Assembly: GCA_026002305.1 (NCBI GenBank)
Contig: BOBI01000008.1
Location: 1-28,938, forward strand
Origin: Spirochaetia bacterium
GTDB lineage: Bacteria > Spirochaetota > Spirochaetia > Treponematales > Breznakiellaceae
Direction of reading: 5' to 3'
DNA: 28,938 nt
Below are positions 22,931 to 28,938 of the stretch, in pieces. The notes beneath the pieces were generated by a model. That model had not been told where the DNA came from. It worked only from the letters and a program-made list of their open reading frames with translations, and searched no databases. A program made the position numbers and the translations under genes. Numbering within the stretch: the stretch's first letter is position 1; every line of letters starts with the position of its first letter.

Positions 22931-23020
22931 TTGTATAGGAAATGATTGTACGTGTGTTTTGGTTTAACGCCGAAGAGCGCAGCAAGCTGCGCGGTATTAA
23001 ACCAAAACACGGACAATAAA
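22931..23020. repeat. 90-bp palindromic repeat, copy 1
   Basis: It matches the reverse complement of 28817-28906 with a single mismatch. The internal structure is a 14-bp outer stem GTGTTTTGGTTTAA/TTAAACCAAAACAC and a 7-bp inner stem GCGCAGC/GCTGCGC around AA, with ATTGT/ACAAT pairing outside. Confidence 0.85.
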
Positions 23021-23038
23021 TGCGAGGGCTAAAAAACT

Positions 23039-23074
23039 GCACATAACGTATGTTATACGCAGTTTGCCCGTACT
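23039..23074. repeat. Cassette-border-like core repeat, left of Fic
   Basis: ACATAAC-GTAT-GTTATAC (23041-23058) followed by GCAGTTTGCCCGTACT. The same 14-bp centre ATAACGTATGTTAT and the trailing GCCCCGTACT-like words recur in the same orientation at 23963, on the other side of the Fic gene. Confidence 0.6.
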
Positions 23075-23099
23075 CCATTTATTCAGGTTCTACTATAAT

Positions 23100-23882
23100 T
23101 CAATTCTCAATACTGCCGTTTTCTGCAAATGATATTTTATAATAATTTAAATATTCTTTATATGCATCTTGTGCTGATAAACAAGTATCCATTAAATATC
23201 CCGGTGTTTTTTTATATTCTTTTAAACCTCGGTAATAATATAGTTTATGTTCTTCATCAATAATGAATGGTATAACATTATTCTTCAGACACTCTTTAAA
23301 CATTATTAGCCTGCCTACCCTTCCATTTCCATCCTGAAAAGGATGTATCTTTTCAAAATTGCAATGAAATGTTATAATATCATTAATCGTATGAATGCTT
23401 TTTTGCTGGTAATTCTCAAGAAGAACATGCATCTCCTCTGATACTTTTTCCGGTAAAGTAGTTTCAATACCACCAACCATATTTTCAAGTTTTTTATACT
23501 CCCCTACGTTAAACCAATCTTTTTGGGAATCGTATGTTCCTGTCTTTAATATTCTATGGTACTCTTTTATAATAAATTCATTTAAAGATTCTTTTGCTGT
23601 TTTCAATAAGTATCTAAAACAGAAAAAATGGTTGATTGTTTCAACAATATCGTCAACATTTAATACTTTTCCTTTTTCAGAATCAACCGTATTTGTTTCA
23701 TATATATACCTCGTCTGATCTTCAGATAATTTGCTACCCTCAATACGATTTGAATTATAACATAATTTTATTTGAGTAATGTGATAAATACCCCCTTTCA
23801 GACTCATATCCATCTCTTCTTTCAACATATCTAGCAACGGAGTATTTACTATGGCTATTTTGGGCGGCTTTTCCCTATCCAT
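23100..23882 (-). CDS. Fic-domain protein (AMPylase-type), self-inhibited class
   Basis: A 260-residue Fic protein. The catalytic motif HPFQDGNGRVGR (180-191) is intact, including the His that activates the target hydroxyl and the Gly-Asn-Gly-Arg phosphate loop. Near the N-terminus SNRIEG (44-49) matches the inhibitory helix motif (S/T)xxxE(G/N), with E48 placed to block ATP, so this is a protein with built-in inhibition rather than one with a separate antitoxin. The usual reaction is transfer of AMP to a hydroxyl of a target protein. A TTGACA promoter with its -10 only 7 nt from the ATG and no Shine-Dalgarno site suggests leaderless translation. Direct core repeats flank the unit. Confidence 0.87.
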   Translation of the reverse strand: MDREKPPKIAIVNTPLLDMLKEEMDMSLKGGIYHITQIKLCYNSNRIEGSKLSEDQTRYIYETNTVDSEKGKVLNVDDIVETINHFFCFRYLLKTAKESLNEFIIKEYHRILKTGTYDSQKDWFNVGEYKKLENMVGGIETTLPEKVSEEMHVLLENYQQKSIHTINDIITFHCNFEKIHPFQDGNGRVGRLIMFKECLKNNVIPFIIDEEHKLYYYRGLKEYKKTPGYLMDTCLSAQDAYKEYLNYYKISFAENGSIEN

Positions 23883-23888
23883 TTTTTA

Positions 23889-23917
23889 ATCATTACATAT
23901 TTTTTCAAGTATGTCAA
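23889..23917 (-). promoter_or_regulatory. Promoter of the Fic gene, likely leaderless
   Basis: TTGACA (23917-23912), 16-17 bases, a weak -10 TAATGA/AATGAT (23895-23889), then about 7 bases to the ATG at 23882. There is no Shine-Dalgarno sequence before the ATG. Confidence 0.5.
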
Positions 23918-23960
23918 GAGCGTAAAAATCTTAAATTTTCCAATAGTCTTAGGACAAATT

Positions 23961-23997
23961 GCGTATAACGTATGTTATGTGCCGTTGCCCCGTACTT
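23961..23997. repeat. Cassette-border-like core repeat, right of Fic
   Basis: GTATAAC-GTAT-GTTATGT (23963-23980) followed by GCCGTTGCCCCGTACT, a direct repeat of the border at 23039-23074. The DNA between the two cores is about 0.92 kb and holds only the Fic gene. Confidence 0.6.
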
Positions 23998-24137
23998 TAT
24001 ATTACAAATAATTCTTTTTGTCTATTATTTTTAAGTAGTAATTTATTATTATCCGTCTCAAAATATATTCTATTAAATATATTTTCTAATTCATCTTCTA
24101 TGAAATCATAATTTCCATTATTCTTTGTTATAGACAT
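23997..24137 (-). CDS. 46-residue hypothetical protein, possibly the end of a truncated gene
   Basis: A minus-strand ORF MSITKNNGNYDFIEDELENI, then FNRIYFETDNNKLLLKNNRQ, then KELFVI. The same frame is open further upstream (LILLNYLVNSI before the Met), and there is no Shine-Dalgarno site, so it is probably the C-terminal remnant of a longer protein cut at about 24160. There it meets, head to head, the truncated GxxExxY gene. Its stop adjoins the core repeat at 23963-23980, as expected for the gene of a cassette unit. No family recognised. Confidence 0.3.
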   Translation of the reverse strand: MSITKNNGNYDFIEDELENIFNRIYFETDNNKLLLKNNRQKELFVI

Positions 24138-24160
24138 TATAGAATTTACTAAATAATTTA

Positions 24161-24304
24161 GTAGAATTAAAGGTTTTAGCTAAAATTACAAATGTGCATA
24201 AAGCACAAGTTCACAATTATTTAGTAGCAACAGGACTAAAACTGGGATTATTAGTCAATTTTCATGCTTTTCCAAAAACAGAAATCGTCCGAATTGCACA
24301 TTAA
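24161..24304 (+). pseudogene. C-terminal remnant of a GxxExxY (PDDEXK-like) protein
   Basis: The frame reads VELKVLAKITNVHKAQVHNY, then LVATGLKLGLLVNFHAF, then PKTEIVRIAH and a stop. This is the conserved C-terminal third of GxxExxY proteins (family of about 125 residues), including the catalytic-type ELK strand. The first two thirds are missing. The frame before 24161 is unrelated and closes at a TAG at 24140. The break coincides with the palindrome ACTAAAT-A-ATTTAGT (about 24148-24162). Confidence 0.65.
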
Positions 24305-24449
24305 TTTTCTTTTTAGTGTGTTTCATGACTTTTTCGTGGCCCGTCTTCTTATTCTTGATGTAAAATGAGAATTGTAATGAGGCAGAACGGGCGGCTTGAC
24401 AGGCAAGCGAAGACGGAAAATATTTTACAATGTCATTGCAACAACCTTG

Positions 24450-24720
24450 TTAGTCCATGTAGGAAATGGGGGGTGATTCTGGGAAAGCCTCCTCTGCCAC
24501 TTCTGTTTTGCGGGAAAGTTTTATTGATGTTAAACCTCTACAGCCGCAAAATGCCCCTTCACCGATACCCATAACGCCGCTTGGTATTGTTATTGATGTT
24601 AAACCGCTACACAAAGAAAATGCGGAGTTACCGATACTCGTAACAGCGCTTGGTATTGTTATTGATATTAAACCGCTACAGCTGAAAAATGCCCATTCAC
24701 CGATACCCGTAACACCGCTT
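24450..24720 (-). pseudogene. Frameshifted C-terminal end of the LRR protein
   Basis: The LRR repeats continue beyond the stop of the main reading frame in the neighbouring frame: about three more units (for example [20 protein letters not shown], read on the minus strand), then a non-repeat tail LSRKTEVAEEAFPESPPISY and MD before a TAA at 24450-24452. The frame breaks near 24720, where CTTGTAT replaces the CTTGGTAT seen in every sister repeat, a single lost G. Restoring it gives a protein of about 745 residues. Confidence 0.75.
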
Positions 24721-26470
24721 GTATCGTTATTGATGTTAAACCGTAACAGTTGAAAAATGCGCCATCACCGATACTCGTAATGCTGTTTGGTATTGTTATT
24801 GATGTTAAACCGCTACAGCCGGAAAATGCGGAGTTACCGATACCCGTAACACCGCTTGGTATTGTGATTGATGTTAAACCGCTACAGCCGGAAAATGCGG
24901 AGTTACCGATACCCGTAACACCGCTTGGTATTGTGATTGATGTTAAACCGCTACAGCCGGAAAATGCGCCTTCAGCGATATTTGTAACGCCGTTTGGTAT
25001 TGTTATTGATGTTAAACCGCTACAGTTGAAAAATGCGTGATCACCGATACTCGTAATGCTGTTTGGTATTGTTATAGATGTTAAACCTCTACAGTCGCAA
25101 AATGCGTGATCACCGATATTTGTAACACCGCTTGGTATCGTATATTTCTCACTTTTCTTGGATGGTGGAAATAAAATAAGTGATGTCTGGTTTTTGTTAA
25201 ATAACACCCCGTCCATATCTGAATAATTTACATTTTTTTTGTCAACAATTATTGATGTTAAGCTGCTACAGTAGTAAAATACGGAGTTACCGATATTTGT
25301 AACACCACTTGGTATTGTTATTGATGTTAAACCACTACAGTTGGAAAATGCGTAATCACCGATACTCGTAACACCGTTTGGTATTGTGATTGATGTTAAA
25401 CTTCTACAGTAGGAAAATGCATATTTACCGATACCCGTAACGCCGCTTGGTATTGTTATTGATGTTAAACCACTACAGTTGGAAAATGCGTAATCACCGA
25501 TACTCGTAACACCGCTTGGTATTATTACTGATGTTAAATCGCTACAGTGTGAAAATGCGTATTTACCGATACTCGTAACACCGCTTGGTATCGTTATTGA
25601 TGTTAAATCGCTACAGTGGGAAAATGCGCGATCACCGATACTCGTAACGCCGCTTGGTATTGTTATTGATGTTAAACTTCTACAGTGTGAAAAGGCGCCT
25701 TCAGCGATACTCGTAACACTGTTTGGTATTGTATATTTTTCACTTTTCTTAGATGCTGGAAATAAAATAAGTGACGTCTGGTTTTTATTAAACAACACCC
25801 CATCTATATCGGAATAATTCATATTATTTTTATCAACAATTATTGATTCTGAATCAAAATATCTGAGAAATGTGCAACCATCAATATTTGTAACATCGCT
25901 TGGTATTATCATTGATGTTAAATATCTACAGTTGAAAAATGCGTAATCATCAATATTTATAACACCACTTGGTATCGTTATTGATGTTAAACCGCAGAAT
26001 CCAAATGCATTACGACCGATACTCGTAACACTGCTTGGTATTGTTATTGATGTTAAACCGCTACAGCAGAAAAATGCCCATTCACCGATACTTGTAACGC
26101 CGCTCGGTATTATTACTGATGTTAAAACGCCACATCGGAAGAATGCGTATTTACTGATACTCGTAACACCGTTTGGTATTATTATGGATGTTAAATTTTT
26201 ACAGTCTGAGAATGCGTACTTACCGATACTCGTAACGCCGCTTGGTATTGCTATGGATGTTAAATGTGTACAGTTTGAAAATGTATAATCGCTAATATGT
26301 GTAATATTCGGTATTGTTATTTCTTTTAGATTACTACAAGAAGAAAAAGCATACGAACCTATGTCGATAACGCTATTTGGTATGTCTATTGATTTTAAAG
26401 CGGGGCATGCATCAAAAGCATGAGAGCCGATTTTTATAACACTGTTTGGTATGGTCAGTTTTTTAAGGTT
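24540..26470. repeat. 69-bp tandem repeat array encoding LRR units
   Basis: About 25 imperfect units of 69 bp (23 codons) share words such as GGTATTGTTATTGATGTTAA and AAAATGCG. Two non-repeat islands (about 25140-25260 and 25740-25860) are near copies of each other. Several neighbouring units (for example 24790-24960) are almost identical, a sign of recent unequal recombination. Confidence 0.85.
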
Positions 26471-26689
26471 TGGGCAAAGCGAGAATGCAAAATCCCCAAT
26501 AGTTTTAATGGTGTCCGGCATTGTTATTGATGCGGCAAAACAACCTATAAATCCCTTCTCTCCAATACTCAAGACAGGAAAACCATCAATATTGTCCGGT
26601 ATTATTAAATTCTCTATATCCCCCCGGTAACTTATCGCGAATACAGCGCCATCTATCAATTTAAATTTACAATATGTGTCAAATTTCAT
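24668..26689 (-). CDS. BspA/TpLRR-type leucine-rich repeat protein (C-terminus frameshifted)
   Basis: A 673-residue protein that is almost all 23-residue repeats of the type [23 protein letters not shown] (LRR_5/TpLRR). There is a short N-terminal cap ([20 protein letters not shown]) and two identical-looking islands [20 protein letters not shown] / [20 protein letters not shown], which break the solenoid as in BspA-like proteins. BspA-type proteins are usually surface adhesins, but no signal peptide or lipobox is present here, so the cellular location is unclear. AGAGG precedes the ATG. The last 20 residues ([16 protein letters not shown]) are out of frame and follow a one-base loss near 24720. 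A shared 77-bp leader lies upstream. Confidence 0.82.
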   Translation of the reverse strand: MKFDTYCKFKLIDGAVFAISYRGDIENLIIPDNIDGFPVLSIGEKGFIGCFAASITMPDTIKTIGDFAFSLCPNLKKLTIPNSVIKIGSHAFDACPALKSIDIPNSVIDIGSYAFSSCSNLKEITIPNITHISDYTFSNCTHLTSIAIPSGVTSIGKYAFSDCKNLTSIIIPNGVTSISKYAFFRCGVLTSVIIPSGVTSIGEWAFFCCSGLTSITIPSSVTSIGRNAFGFCGLTSITIPSGVINIDDYAFFNCRYLTSMIIPSDVTNIDGCTFLRYFDSESIIVDKNNMNYSDIDGVLFNKNQTSLILFPASKKSEKYTIPNSVTSIAEGAFSHCRSLTSITIPSGVTSIGDRAFSHCSDLTSITIPSGVTSIGKYAFSHCSDLTSVIIPSGVTSIGDYAFSNCSGLTSITIPSGVTGIGKYAFSYCRSLTSITIPNGVTSIGDYAFSNCSGLTSITIPSGVTNIGNSVFYYCSSLTSIIVDKKNVNYSDMDGVLFNKNQTSLILFPPSKKSEKYTIPSGVTNIGDHAFCDCRGLTSITIPNSITSIGDHAFFNCSGLTSITIPNGVTNIAEGAFSGCSGLTSITIPSGVTGIGNSAFSGCSGLTSITIPSGVTGIGNSAFSGCSGLTSITIPNSITSIGDGAFFNCYGLTSITIQAVLRVSVNGHFSAVAV

Positions 26690-26716
26690 AAATACCTCTA
26701 ACTTTTTAGCAAGATA

Positions 26717-26740
26717 TTACCACATTTTATCTTGCAACAT
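26717..26740 (-). CDS. Seven-codon leader ORF (MLQDKMW)
   Basis: AAGGAG 9 nt before an ATG gives MLQDKMW and a stop, inside the leader of the LRR gene. The upstream part including MLQ is shared with the leader at 28605. It could be a translated leader or just a fossil start of another gene. Confidence 0.25.
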   Translation of the reverse strand: MLQDKMW

Positions 26741-26808
26741 TATTTAATTCTCCTTTGCGGTAGTTTTCCCCGCTATAAAAAATTTATTTCTACCGCATAC
26801 GCGGAGAA
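26732..26808 (-). repeat. 77-bp leader repeat, copy upstream of the LRR gene
   Basis: It matches 28597-28673 except for one 8-bp block and one base. In this copy TGCGGTAG and CTACCGCA can pair (8 bp) around the middle of the leader just before AAGGAG. In the other copy this block instead builds a GCGGGG-AAAA-CCCCGC hairpin. Confidence 0.75.
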
Positions 26809-26874
26809 CTCCGTTGTACACAGTGTTTGATACCTTGTGTTTTGTGCGTGATAGCCAAAAACATCGTTTCATAC

Positions 26875-26886
26875 TATACTTGCCCC
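26875..26886 (+). promoter_or_regulatory. -10 element of the VapBC operon, likely leaderless
   Basis: TATACT (26875-26880) lies 6 nt before the antitoxin ATG at 26887. No Shine-Dalgarno sequence separates them and I see no clear -35. Confidence 0.4.
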
Positions 26887-27111
26887 ATGACCATTGAACA
26901 AATCGTTGAGATACCCGCCAGCCGCAGGCTGACCATAAACGTGCCCCGGGAAGTGCCGATAGGGCCGATTATACTTACTTTCACGCCCGCACAGGAGATT
27001 CCATGCCGTAGGCCTGTGTCCCGGCATTTTGGGCGCTTGAAAAACAGCAAAGCCTTCGCCGGAGACCCTATGGAAATCCAGCGGCGAATGAGAGCAGAAT
27101 GGGATGACTGA
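26887..27111 (+). CDS. vapB: VapB-type antitoxin
   Basis: A 74-residue protein. The N-terminus (MTIEQIVEIPASRRLTINVP, then REVPIGPIILTFTP) is an AbrB-like swapped-hairpin DNA-binding domain. The C-terminus (FGRLKNSKAFAGDPMEIQRR) is the toxin-binding tail seen in treponemal-type VapB proteins. I chose ATG 26887, not the earlier 26827, because the homology-like part begins here and a -10 lies between the two. It overlaps the toxin gene by 8 nt. It would neutralise VapC and repress its own promoter. Confidence 0.72.
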   Translation: MTIEQIVEIPASRRLTINVPREVPIGPIILTFTPAQEIPCRRPVSRHFGRLKNSKAFAGDPMEIQRRMRAEWDD

Positions 27112-27484
27112 AACCGTCTTCGTACTCGACACCAATGCGGCGATATACCTGCTCAAATGCGAAAATGTGCTGGAGCCAATTGCCAGCGCAGATTTTGCAA
27201 TGAGCATTATCACCCGTATGGAACTGCTTTCTAAACGGGACATCACCGCTGGAGACGAGGCAGAATTGCGAAGCCTCATGGACGACCTTACACTGGTTCC
27301 TATAAGTGATGCGGTAGAAGCGGCTGCCATTGCACTACGCCGCTCTGCCAAGATTAAACTTCCTGATGCTATCATTGCCGCTACCTCCATTGCGTTAAAC
27401 GCCGTTCTTTTGACACACGATGATCGACTACTCCGTCTTTCATGGCCCGGTTATCGGGTGCGGGATATTCCCGAAATGGGCTAA
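27104..27484 (+). CDS. vapC: VapC-type PIN-domain ribonuclease toxin
   Basis: A 126-residue PIN-domain protein with all expected acidic residues: D9 in VLDTNAAIY, E40 in ITRMELLSK, D88 in KLPDAIIAATS and D106/D107 in LLTHDDRLL. These bind the metal ions used to cut RNA, often tRNA or rRNA in this family. The start lies within the end of the antitoxin gene (ATGACTGA), so translation is coupled. The full length and intact active site suggest an active toxin. Confidence 0.85.
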   Translation: MTETVFVLDTNAAIYLLKCENVLEPIASADFAMSIITRMELLSKRDITAGDEAELRSLMDDLTLVPISDAVEAAAIALRRSAKIKLPDAIIAATSIALNAVLLTHDDRLLRLSWPGYRVRDIPEMG

Positions 27485-27529
27485 ACGATGCCTGTTACCC
27501 ATGCATTGCCTTCAAAAAACATTTCTACC

Positions 27530-28216
27530 TTATCCTTTATTGATTCGTTGTAATAAATCTTTTGCGGATTCATTTGAAGGGTCCATTTTGATGCAATACG
27601 TTATATCGTTAATCGCATTGTCAAGATCACCAGCCTTAAAATAATTTTCCCCCCTTTTCATATATGCAGATAGACAATGTCTATCAATTCTTATTACCTC
27701 TGAGAAGTTTTCTATCGCTTTATTATGGTCTCGCTTTTCATTATATGCCATTCCTATAACAAAATATGCGTGCAGACAATTCCTGTCAATTCTTATTGCC
27801 TCTTGGAAGTTTTCTATCGCTTTATCATAATCTCGAATTTCACGATATGACTGTCCTATATCAAGATATGCATCTATACAATTCCTGTCAATTCTTATTG
27901 CCTCTTGGAAGTTTTCTATCGCTTTATTATAATCTTTATTTTCACGATATGCCAATCCTATATCAAGATATGCTTTAGCGTAATCAGAAAGATGATCTGG
28001 ATTTATTTCGCCTGTATCCTGAGTTTTTTTATTAATTGTGCCATCAAAAAATGATTCATAACCGGGTATACAGCTCTTTATTGTATAAAATCTTTCATTA
28101 TCTTTGATGTAAATTATCAATTCTTTCAGTTCAAGCATTCCGTCTTCACCACGTCCAACGCCATAAAGATTTTCAGTAACGTGTATCGAAATAATCGCCC
28201 CCAATTTTTCCATCAT
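27530..28216 (-). CDS. TPR protein, main part (probably the 3' part of a gene starting at 28512)
   Basis: Residues about 80-225 of this frame are four 34-residue TPR units (AYLDIGLAYRENKDYNKAIE, then NFQEAIRIDRNC, repeated), a protein-interaction solenoid. The DNA of these units is also nearly repeated (102-bp period). The Met at 28216 is internal. The frame is open upstream to about 28320 (KERPANSDFIAEVIKEKRQS), where it meets the end of the ORF from 28512. One base (-1) joins them into a protein of about 325 residues. Before the TPRs lies an unrecognised domain (FMMEKLGAIISIHVTEN...GMLELKELIIYIKDNERFYT). No signal peptide is seen. Confidence 0.65.
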   Translation of the reverse strand: MMEKLGAIISIHVTENLYGVGRGEDGMLELKELIIYIKDNERFYTIKSCIPGYESFFDGTINKKTQDTGEINPDHLSDYAKAYLDIGLAYRENKDYNKAIENFQEAIRIDRNCIDAYLDIGQSYREIRDYDKAIENFQEAIRIDRNCLHAYFVIGMAYNEKRDHNKAIENFSEVIRIDRHCLSAYMKRGENYFKAGDLDNAINDITYCIKMDPSNESAKDLLQRINKG

Positions 28217-28290
28217 GAATTTGACATTTGGTGGTATATCAGATTCTTTTTTAGTATCGTTAGATTGGCGTTTTTCTTTTATGACTTCTG

Positions 28291-28512
28291 CTATAAAATC
28301 AGAATTAGCGGGGCGCTCTTTTTTGCTTTTTCTCGGGCTTCTGCCCTTGATAATTCACCAACGTATGCCTCACATCTAATAAGAGCTCCTAAAACTCCAG
28401 CCGTATCCTCACCAAATTCCTCAAAAGAATCACATAATAAATATATATCGCTGTAACCGAAATATTTTACCTCCGTAGATACTTCATCTTCAATTTTTCT
28501 AACCCAATACAT
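28291..28512 (-). CDS. N-terminal part of the split TPR protein
   Basis: The ORF MYWVRKIEDEVSTEVKYFGY to about residue 65 (ELSRAEAREKAKK) reads naturally, then runs out of frame (SAPLILIL). At that point the sequence is GCA-AAA-AAG on the minus strand, a classic A-AAA-AAG slippery heptamer, and a -1 shift leads straight into the TPR frame. A strong AAGGAGG precedes the ATG at 28512. No family recognised. Either a programmed shift gives two products, or the gene has an indel or sequencing error in the A6 tract. Confidence 0.55.
   Translation of the reverse strand: MYWVRKIEDEVSTEVKYFGYSDIYLLCDSFEEFGEDTAGVLGALIRCEAYVGELSRAEAREKAKKSAPLILIL
28318..28324 (-). promoter_or_regulatory. A-AAA-AAG slippery heptamer in the TPR gene
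   Basis: In the zero frame it is read as xxA AAA AAG, the same heptamer type as in enterobacterial dnaX. A -1 slip opens the TPR frame. A short stem TTCTG/CAGAA lies just downstream, and a GGGC-AGAA-GCCC hairpin lies upstream. Confidence 0.45.
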
Positions 28513-28527
28513 CTTAATCTCCTCCTT

Positions 28528-28605
28528 TCAGTCCTCGCCGTTTCTTACGACAAAGAGTTTTTTAAAACTTCTGCACCATATAGAGACATTTTTATATTGC
28601 AACAT
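28528..28605 (-). CDS. 25-residue leader ORF before the TPR gene
   Basis: AAGGAG 9 nt before an ATG gives MLQYKNVSIWCRSFKKLFVV and RNGED. Its stop is a few bases ahead of, and its end next to, the AAGGAGG of the following gene, so it could couple translation. The first codons are shared with the leader ORF at 26740. It is unknown whether it is a functional peptide. Confidence 0.3.
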   Translation of the reverse strand: MLQYKNVSIWCRSFKKLFVVRNGED

Positions 28606-28673
28606 TATTTAATTCTCCTTACGCGGGGTTTTCCCCGCTATAAAAAATTTATTTCTACCGCATACGCGAAGAA
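28597..28673 (-). repeat. 77-bp leader repeat, copy upstream of the TPR gene
   Basis: See the copy at 26732-26808. Here the variable 8-bp block makes GCGGGG-AAAA-CCCCGC, a tight hairpin ending next to the AAGGAG. Confidence 0.75.
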
Positions 28674-28743
28674 GTAAAATTGGTGCATGGCACCGGATAG
28701 CAAAGTGCTATTTACACAAAACTTCTGACAGGCTCTATAGCAA

Positions 28744-28826
28744 TTATTTTACTAGCATTTCCATAATAATATTTTTTATTTCAGCTGCCTTACCTTTATC
28801 TAACTCACCAATTTTTTTTATTGTCC
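28744..28826 (-). pseudogene. Possible C-terminal remnant of a MazF/PemK-like toxin
   Basis: The minus-strand frame reads RTIKKIGELDKGKAAEIKNI, then IMEMLVK and a stop. The RTI...KKIGELD...EI pattern resembles the last helix of MazF/PemK RNases. The frame is closed by a TAA just upstream within the 90-bp repeat (28817-28906), so the repeat has replaced the rest of the gene. The identification is weak because of the short length. Confidence 0.3.
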
Positions 28827-28906
28827 GTGTTTTGGTTTAATATCGCGCAGCTTGCTGCGCTCTTCGGCGTTAAACCAAAACACACGTACAATCATTTCCT
28901 ATACAA
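28817..28906. repeat. 90-bp palindromic repeat, inverted copy 2
   Basis: The reverse complement of 22931-23020 with one mismatch. Together the copies bracket the Fic, LRR, VapBC and TPR units as a 5.8-kb inverted pair. Confidence 0.85.
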
Positions 28907-28938
28907 GAGAGTATAACATTTAAGAACAAAAAAAACTG

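Larger units (their letters stand above)
22773..23099. other. Non-coding spacer between methyltransferase and Fic units
   Basis: No gene is visible. It contains a run of palindromes: GCGCCACGGATGGCGC near 22852, CTACCGCGCGG facing CCACGCGGTA near 22881-22904, CAGCTTTTTTTCAAAAAGCTG-type arms (9-bp stem) at about 22908-22927, the 90-bp repeat (22931-23020) and the 14-bp core at 23044-23057. Confidence 0.6.

Noticed and set aside
24466..25040. Plus-strand repetitive ORFs opposite the LRR gene ([16 protein letters not shown] repeats)
   Set aside because: They are the mirror of the 69-bp LRR repeats, which lack stops in this frame. The sense frame matches a known family. They were useful only to show that the repeats continue past the frameshift.
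24540..26470. CRISPR-like regularly spaced repeats
   Set aside because: The period is constant (69 bp) with no unique spacers. The units encode LRRs and there are no cas genes.

Overview
The window looks like accessory-rich chromosome of a host-associated spirochaete, most likely a Treponema (inference). It has a BspA/TpLRR-type leucine-rich repeat protein, an Rpn-family nuclease, many toxin-antitoxin and restriction remnants, an outer-membrane barrel protein next to an ABC exporter, and fairly low GC with AT-rich intergenic DNA. I saw no rRNA, tRNA or CRISPR array.

Region 1 (1-1018) holds an N-terminally incomplete Rpn-family nuclease. Region 2 (about 1100-10155) is a metal, probably copper, handling locus on the + strand: a 30-residue membrane micropeptide, a Met/His-containing YtkA/FixH-like periplasmic protein, an outer-membrane barrel, an FMN-binding-like exported protein, a MacB/FtsX-type permease with its ATPase, a CopA-type Cu(I) P-type ATPase, a wrecked copZ copper-chaperone gene, an OmpR-family response regulator with its histidine kinase, and a small CCxxC protein. 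Four transcription units here (micropeptide, operon, regulator, CCxxC protein) carry a shared tandem 11-bp repeat just upstream of a -10 element. This suggests one autoregulated two-component regulon.

Region 3 (10156-13347) has a sugar-phosphate isomerase/epimerase-like gene, an unrecognised minus-strand gene, a palindrome-rich non-coding stretch with a 62-bp repeat occurring twice exactly 500 bp apart, a small Cys-containing protein and a J-domain protein. Region 4 (about 13348-21137) is a compact minus-strand element: tyrosine integrase, excisionase-like HTH protein, small and large terminase, portal, a LuxR-type pseudo-response regulator, a 33-residue protein, prohead protease and HK97 capsid, closed by a terminator. 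It has no tail, connector, lysis or replication genes, and its genes are intact and tightly coupled. It therefore resembles a capsid-forming phage satellite more than a decaying prophage.

Region 5 (about 20960-28938) reads like a cassette-style accessory zone of small independent units: an M.HinfI-like adenine methyltransferase with a broken partner, a Fic protein, fragments of a GxxExxY protein and possibly a MazF-like toxin, a 69-bp-repeat LRR gene with a frameshifted end, a VapBC pair and a TPR gene split at an A-AAA-AAG slippery site. The units are separated by palindromic repeats: a 90-bp element in inverted copies at 22931 and 28817 with a divergent relative at 20963, a 14-bp core on both sides of the Fic unit, and a 77-bp leader shared by the LRR and TPR genes. 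Several of these genes have a -10 box only 6-7 nt before the ATG and no Shine-Dalgarno sequence, which suggests leaderless mRNAs. All functions are assigned by reading motifs and remembered family patterns; no database search was run.
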